Source: Pseudocercospora fijiensis CIRAD86
Taxonomy: Eukaryota; Ascomycota; Dothideomycetes; Mycosphaerellales; Mycosphaerellaceae
NCBI RefSeq assembly: GCF_000340215.1
Contig: NW_006921532.1
Span: 1,591,337 to 1,655,336 of the forward strand
Direction of reading: 5' to 3'
Length of the DNA: 64,000 nt
The notes below the pieces were generated by a model that saw nothing but the letters and a program-made list of their open reading frames with translations, had not been told where the DNA came from and searched no databases. How positions within the stretch are numbered: the first letter of the stretch is position 1; the number at the start of each line of letters is the position of its first letter. This document shows positions 58,799 to 64,000 of the stretch, in pieces. The position numbers were made by a program, and so were the translations under genes.

Positions 58799-58962
58799 TG
58801 TTACGGGCAAGCCCTTTGCGAGCTAGCAAGCATATAAAAGCCGGCTCGGCCCGTGCCGAGCCTTAGCACCTCCGGATCCCTATTTAAACACTTAGTCCCT
58901 ACGACCTCTTAGATAGTTGTTCGCGACTTCGTAGATACCCCGAATACAAGGTCTCCGTTACA
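58799..58962 (+). repeat. 3' LTR of the chromovirus
   Basis: 164 bp, matching 51500-51663. It ends CCGTTACA and is followed by the ATTAG duplication. Confidence 0.95.
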
Positions 58963-60479
58963 ATTAGAAGTATCGAGCTAGAGATGTTCCGGCGTATACG
59001 AGGTTCCGTATAGACATTCCTAAGATTTCTACCCGGCTTCTTATTAGAAATCTGTATATCTGTCTCGTAGCGCTAGGTATAGATAATATAGAGGTAGACG
59101 AAAGCTAGAATTAGTCAAAACTGTAGTATAGAACAGAGAGCGACTAGCTATAACTATTGCGAAAGATGAAAGAATTAGGGTTCTAGAAACTCAAGTTAAT
59201 TAAGATCTATATACGATATCGTACTTTTAATTATAGATTCTCGGCGAAGAAATAGGATAAAGGATTAATCGCTATCGCTAGGCAAAAGATCGAGGCCTTA
59301 AATATCTACGAGAAGGTCGAGCTAGAATTCGTAGCCGTATACTACGATCTGTCGAAGAGAAACGTAAAGACTCTAGACGAGTGCGAGGAGGTTTAGAGGG
59401 CGAGGACGGGGCAGCTTATATTATATCTATATAATTAAATTGTATACGTAGGTCTAATTAAAGCCGCTTCTCGTATCCGTGCTCTTACTATATATTATAT
59501 ATCGGATAGATTGCCGGTTAAACGAGGCGGCTTATTTGTATATAAGACAGAATTCTAAGATAGCGCTTTCTTAGGCGGCTATAGTATATATCGCTCCTAT
59601 TCCTCCTTACTATTTTTAACCTATAGAACAATACTCTAAATTAAGCTTGAGATCCCTATTATTAACCTTTATTTCGCCTTACGTATATATCTAATATTAA
59701 GCCTAGGACAATACATTATTAACTGCACTAATACATTATAGCCCCCGCTAGCACTAAAGGCAGCGGCATAAACAAACCTAAGACGAACAACCGTTATAGC
59801 AACGCTCTAAAGGCTAAAGCAATTCTTAAGAACGCCCGCCGTATATACGCTACTATCGAAAAAACGACTACTATACTCGACTATTTTCCGTCCTCCGACC
59901 CTAACTACGACATTATCTACTAGCTTTATAAGGAGGAACAAAAGCTTCTTAGCGAGCTAGAGGTCTTCCTAGACGCTGCTAGCGACAAAGCATCTACGCT
60001 CGACGACGTAATTAAGAGGGCTATAGATTCGATTAAGGATTAGGAGTCCGATAAGTAGGAAGCGTAAGAGTAGGCTAGGAGCGAGGTAGAGAAGGTTAAG
60101 CGTAGTTTAGGAGAGGATAACGATATAACGATAGAAGATAGCGACGAGTAAGGCTTACATTTACGATAGCAATTACGAGAAAGTGTACTTATTTAAGAGA
60201 GGCGTTATAGGTAGCAGAATTGTAGGTAGACTAGGGTAGCGAGACTAAAGTTAGACTAATAGAGCATAGGCTAAGAGCGTCATCTCCGTCTATAGCTCCG
60301 AAGGTAGTTAGACGACGATAGTTGTGCATTCTATCCCTTTAAATAGCGGCCTCGCCTAGTTAATCCTAGTAAGTAACCTAAAAGATATACTTGCTACCTA
60401 ACGAGCTATATCCTAGAAACGGTCTTCTACGCGCTAGTAATTTTACAAAGAGGAGAATGCTATATTATAAGTAGAAGGT

Positions 60480-61650
60480 AATAGAGGATCCTACGCTAGC
60501 ATTGACTTGCACTTCGGGACATATTGCTGCCCCTCGGTAATATTATACCTTAGTCGGAACTAGTATAACCGAGTAAGAGAAAGAATCTTAACCTAGATAG
60601 TCTTCGCCTAGCTAAACTCCTAGACTAGTTAGCTATGCTTTTGTCTTTAACAAGCTAGATTTATATTACCTAGGCTATCGGTTAAGTCGGTCGTCGATGT
60701 CTACTAAATTAAGCGAGCTAAAGGCACCAAAGTAATAGAAGGATATACGCGGGCGGTCTATTTCTGCCTTAAGAGGCCTCCTCTTCTCTTCTAAGAATGT
60801 CTCGTTATTAGCGTCTGCCTGCGTCTTCGGCTGCTCTCGACTATAGGCTTAGCTACAAGATACGGCGCTATATAGGGGCGAGATCTAGGCCGAAAGCCGA
60901 GTATAGTTCTCGTCGATGCCGATATAGCTAGAGAGTCGCGACTAGAGTGTTTCGTAGACTAACGATAAGAGATTAAACACTAACACCCCTGCTATTAATT
61001 TTGCCTAGTAGACAACGCGCGGTAGCGAAGGGCAAGCTATATATAAGATCGTAACGTCGAATAGGTATCTTTAGAAGCATACTAGCTAAAGGCAGAACGG
61101 CTAAAAGGTTCTAGATTAGATGCAAACGAGATCGCTGCTCCGTAAGCGAGGCCGAGGATTCTTCGACCATCTTAATTCGGTAGCGTTCCCTATCGTATAA
61201 GCTTACATACGCGGCAATACTATATAGGATATAGAGGCGCATATACTACGATCCTCTACCTCGACTAGGATAACTCGAGCAGTACGATTTTCTTCAATTA
61301 CGCTCGATATCTCGTCTCTAGTTATTAATCCGCCTTATCTAATATTAATACACGCCGTATTACTAATACGAGATATAGACGACCGGCCTCGACTTACTTC
61401 TCGTTCTCGCTACGACCGTATCCTTATTTCTCCTCGCAGTATAGTTACCTTAAACACGATCGGTGCCGGATTTCGTCTTCTTAGGGTCTAGATATAGCGC
61501 GCGGCTTTTAGCTAGAGGCTATAGGCCGGCGGGACTAAATATCTTCGCGAGAAACGGGTCTACTTCCTCGTTCCCTTAGGCCTTTAGGTTACTACGCCGG
61601 CGATTTCGTAGCGGTGATTTTTCGTCTTATATACTGCTAGTACTAGGTTT
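60480..61650 (+). pseudogene. RIP-killed ORF of about 390 codons, unrecognised
   Basis: A forward frame with stops that are nearly all TAG. Pieces: VIEGYTRAVYFCLKRPP, GLATRYGAI, SIVLVDADIARESRLECFVD, SLEAYQLKAERLKGSRLD and NTIGAGFRLLRV. The conserved-looking stretches imply a plus-strand gene in the ancestral repeat. An upstream helical region (59.8-60.15 kb: KAKAILKNARRIYATIEKT) may belong to it. The family is not recognised. Confidence 0.4.
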
Positions 61651-62374
61651 AGTTACCTTGATTTTAGTCTCCCTACCTAAGACGGTAAATCGAGTCTATT
61701 TACTATAAGTTAATATAACTAGAGATAGTTGTAGATTTACGGAGGTTAATACGATTTACTATTTACTTTAATGCACTGTTTATAGTTAGAATCGCTATAT
61801 CTTGCTCTTTACGTAGCTCGCTCGACGTAGTAGCAAGAGTTAATATAAAGGTAAAGTGTGTCTCGCCTAGGGTTCGGATCTTGCCGCTAAGGGTTACGAC
61901 CCTCCGACAAATCCGGCAAACTACCGACCTAGTATCGCGGTCCGCGCGACGATTACGCTTTCTAGCTCGGCTCTTATTGCGAGCGAAGCTCGCCTTACAA
62001 TAATAAGGGTACTATAGTAGCCGAATCCCCTAAGAAATTACTACGTAACTCCCCGGATTTTAGAAAGCTAAAGCTCTAATTAGCTGCTTTCTATACGAAC
62101 TAGTAGGACGGAGGAACCTAGCTTCCGGGCATATTACGTGCCTTCCTTTTACGTTACTTCCTTTAAAGCGCGACAATAACAATGCGCTAACACTACCGTT
62201 AATACGCACCTAAGGCTAGCACTACGCTACTAGCAGTACGCGCCTAAGGCTAGCATTCCGTCCGTTAAAAGGCTAGTATTGCGCCCGTAAAAAGACTAGC
62301 ACTAGCACTACTAGGACGGCACGGCAGAACTAAGCCTCCGGAAAATTACGTACCTAATGCTAACTATAATAAAA

Positions 62375-62525
62375 CCTGTAACGACTACGACTAGCGACCT
62401 GCAACGACTACGACTAGCGACCTATAACGACTACGACTAGCGACCTGCAACGACTAGGACTAGCGACCTATAACGACTAGCGACCTATAACGACTAGCGA
62501 CCTATAACGACTAGCGACCTGTAAG
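62375..62525 (+). repeat. tandem repeat with 24- and 18-bp units
   Basis: Units of ACGACTACGACTAGCGACCT plus four bases, then shorter units of ACGACTAGCGACCTATAA, about seven in total. It looks like a minisatellite that lost one ACGACT step in part of the array. Confidence 0.85.
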
Positions 62526-64000
62526 GGTACATAAGGCGGAAGCTTCGCTCGCACTTTGTAGGTACGCGGAGCCGCCTATAAGCATATATTGTTATTTACT
62601 AGTAAGTTAGAGCGGAACGAGAGATTAGCACGACATAGAGACTAAGGTAGATAAGGTCGTAAGACGTATCGGCGTTTATGATTCGCAGACACATTACTAC
62701 CTCCTTACTAGACTAACGGTAGATCCGTAGACTTCTACGCTACCGCTTATAAAGCTACGACCTTTACCTTGTGCTCTTATATAGCACCCCCGATCTACCT
62801 TGCGTTTAGCGGGAAGCGTACGACATCCTATATCTTTACTAGTAGCTGTTCTCTATTCTCTATTCGTTAAATCTTTGCTCCGACCTCCTTATAGGTATCG
62901 CTACGTACAGTCTTCTATATTGCTTATTGTCTCCGATGATCTCGAAAGATCTATTAATAAGCGTGTCCGTTTAGGTTGCCTTGTCTACGCTAGCACCGAG
63001 AAGAGGTCTTTAATATCGAGAACCGTTCCCTATAGGTAGTAGGGTGCGTAAAATTAATATATAGCACTAGAGCTATACCTCTAATAGACAGAGCTCTTAT
63101 AGAGTGCTTTAGTCTAGGGACACGGGCCTTGTTTAATAAGGCGTTTAACGCTAGAGTCTTGCTAGCGGCCTCCGACTTTGCGTCTAATCTTAATTATAAA
63201 TAGGTGCGAAGCCTATTAGCAGCGCGGACCGAAATTCGGATAGATGCTCCTTATTACTAATAGTACTATCTATATTACAACACTAGCCTTATAGGCTGTC
63301 GGAGCTCTAGCTAGTAGCGAACTGTAGCAATCTCTTTCCGTCTACCCTTATATAGTCCTTCTAATAGAGATTAATCCTAACGCGTCTACTCTTCTATACG
63401 TTAATTTCAAATGCTTCTCGGCTATAAAATTCTTTCCTATATAAGTCTCCCTAACCTCTTATCTATAAAGGGGATTAACAATCGATATTTATCTTATCCT
63501 TATATACCGGGTCCTTAGCGGCGGAGTGTACGTTAGTAGAAATAGATTGTAAGATCTAATAAACCTGTTCAAGCTGCTACTGAACTTGCTTCTTATGCAA
63601 TTCATTCTAAATGAAGGCTAGCGACTCGGTATCGATAGATTCGTAGAACTTAGGCATGTATGTCTTAACCGCAAGGCTTAGAAGCCGAAGGAAGGAACCT
63701 AAGTCGCCGCGGAGTAGAGCCTTAATACCTTCGATAAGCTAGTATACTTTAATACCGAGGGAGAGACTATTCTTATAGAAGTTATAGATATTGTCTAACT
63801 AGACTAACTACTAAGTACAGCTCTTCGGTACTACGTATACCGGAGGGCTAACTAGTATAAAGGGGCTAGCCTCCTTTAGCTAGTAATCCTCCTCGTTTAT
63901 AGTCTTATCTAGTCGCGGTGTCGGGCTATCCTACGATTAGGAGTAGCGCAAGCTTCTACGATTAGAGCGAAAGCTCGTAGGATACGGTAGCGAGAACGAC

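Larger units (their letters stand above)
51500..58962 (+). mobile_element. complete Ty3/Gypsy chromovirus, RIP-inactivated
   Basis: A 7,463-bp element with two 164-bp LTRs that start TGTTACGG and end TTACA, flanked by the 5-bp duplication ATTAG (51495-51499 and 58963-58967). Internal order: gag with zinc knuckle, protease-like region, reverse transcriptase, RNase H, integrase, chromodomain, and a purine tract just before the 3' LTR. Integrase after RNase H, followed by a chromodomain, defines a chromovirus. All frames carry many RIP stops, so it is non-autonomous. The LTRs differ at six positions, all transitions. Confidence 0.93.
51350..59400 (+). pseudogene. RIP-killed ORF interrupted by the chromovirus
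   Basis: Left of the chromovirus a frame reads FKLIALEEYIDEVQTN and STVYTIFFGYY. Right of it, after the duplicated ATTAG, the same frame goes on as KYRARDVPAYTRFRIDIPK and, further, KVELEFVAVYYDLSKRN. Removing the element and one ATTAG joins the halves without a frame change. TAG stops are spread through it. The family is unrecognised; it is probably part of an older repeat that was already present when the chromovirus inserted. Confidence 0.45.
58963..64000. repeat. RIP-saturated repeat block, right of the chromovirus
   Basis: Same composition as the block to the left: TpA-rich, CpA/TpG-poor, CpG kept. The block runs to the window end. It contains an eroded forward frame (60.5-61.65 kb) and tandem repeats. 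I see no intact gene. Confidence 0.7.

Noticed and set aside
1..64000. CRISPR array, tRNA or rRNA genes
   Set aside because: No regularly spaced repeat-spacer structure, and no cloverleaf or rRNA-like stretch was seen; CRISPR is not expected in a fungus.

Overview
This window looks like a chromosome segment of a filamentous ascomycete (Pezizomycotina, plausibly a dothideomycete). The genes are compact, with short GT-AG introns of about 50-100 nt. Recognisable families are conserved ascomycete ones: an NDR kinase, Nar1, a sirtuin, Rrp42, an Ime2-type kinase, a TMF-type golgin and a Vps37-type ESCRT-I protein. The repeats carry extreme repeat-induced point mutation (RIP): CpA and TpG are nearly gone, TpA is everywhere and CpG survives. 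No species is claimed.

Region 1 (1 to about 24.4 kb) is a normal gene-rich block. In order it holds: a partial gene end (+); two tandem paralogues of unknown function (-) that share an intron position; a tentative small gene (-); a COT1/Cbk1 NDR kinase (+); RPB12 (-) divergent from NAR1 (+); a degraded flavin-monooxygenase-like relic (-); an E2 ubiquitin-conjugating enzyme with a long tail (-); a conserved fungal protein of unknown role (-); a one-TM small protein whose 3' end overlaps the start of a sirtuin gene (both +); the exosome subunit gene RRP42 (-); and an Ime2-type kinase (-) with a very long upstream region.

Region 2 (24.4 to 35.3 kb) is mosaic. A Mutator-like element (MULE, 24.6-28.45 kb) with 30-bp terminal inverted repeats has split an open reading frame whose two halves remain in the same frame. 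A 548-bp Tc1/mariner-type miniature element with TA target duplications follows. Then comes an island of three intact genes: a membrane protein (-), a TMF/Sgm1-like golgin (-) and a VPS37-type gene (+).

Region 3 (35.4 to 64 kb) is a continuous RIP-saturated block with no intact gene that I can support. Its best-defined content is a complete Ty3/Gypsy chromovirus (51,500-58,962) with 164-bp LTRs, a 5-bp target duplication, and gag, RT, RNase H, integrase and chromodomain remnants. It is inserted in frame into another RIP-killed ORF. Several other long frames broken almost only by TAG codons, plus short tandem repeats, lie around it.

The recognisable genes are housekeeping or regulatory and unrelated to one another; there is no metabolic gene cluster. 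The unusual biology is in the transposon/RIP compartment, in the tandem paralogue pair and in the overlapping TM-protein/sirtuin locus. All intron positions are inferred from splice signals and frame continuity, not from transcripts.
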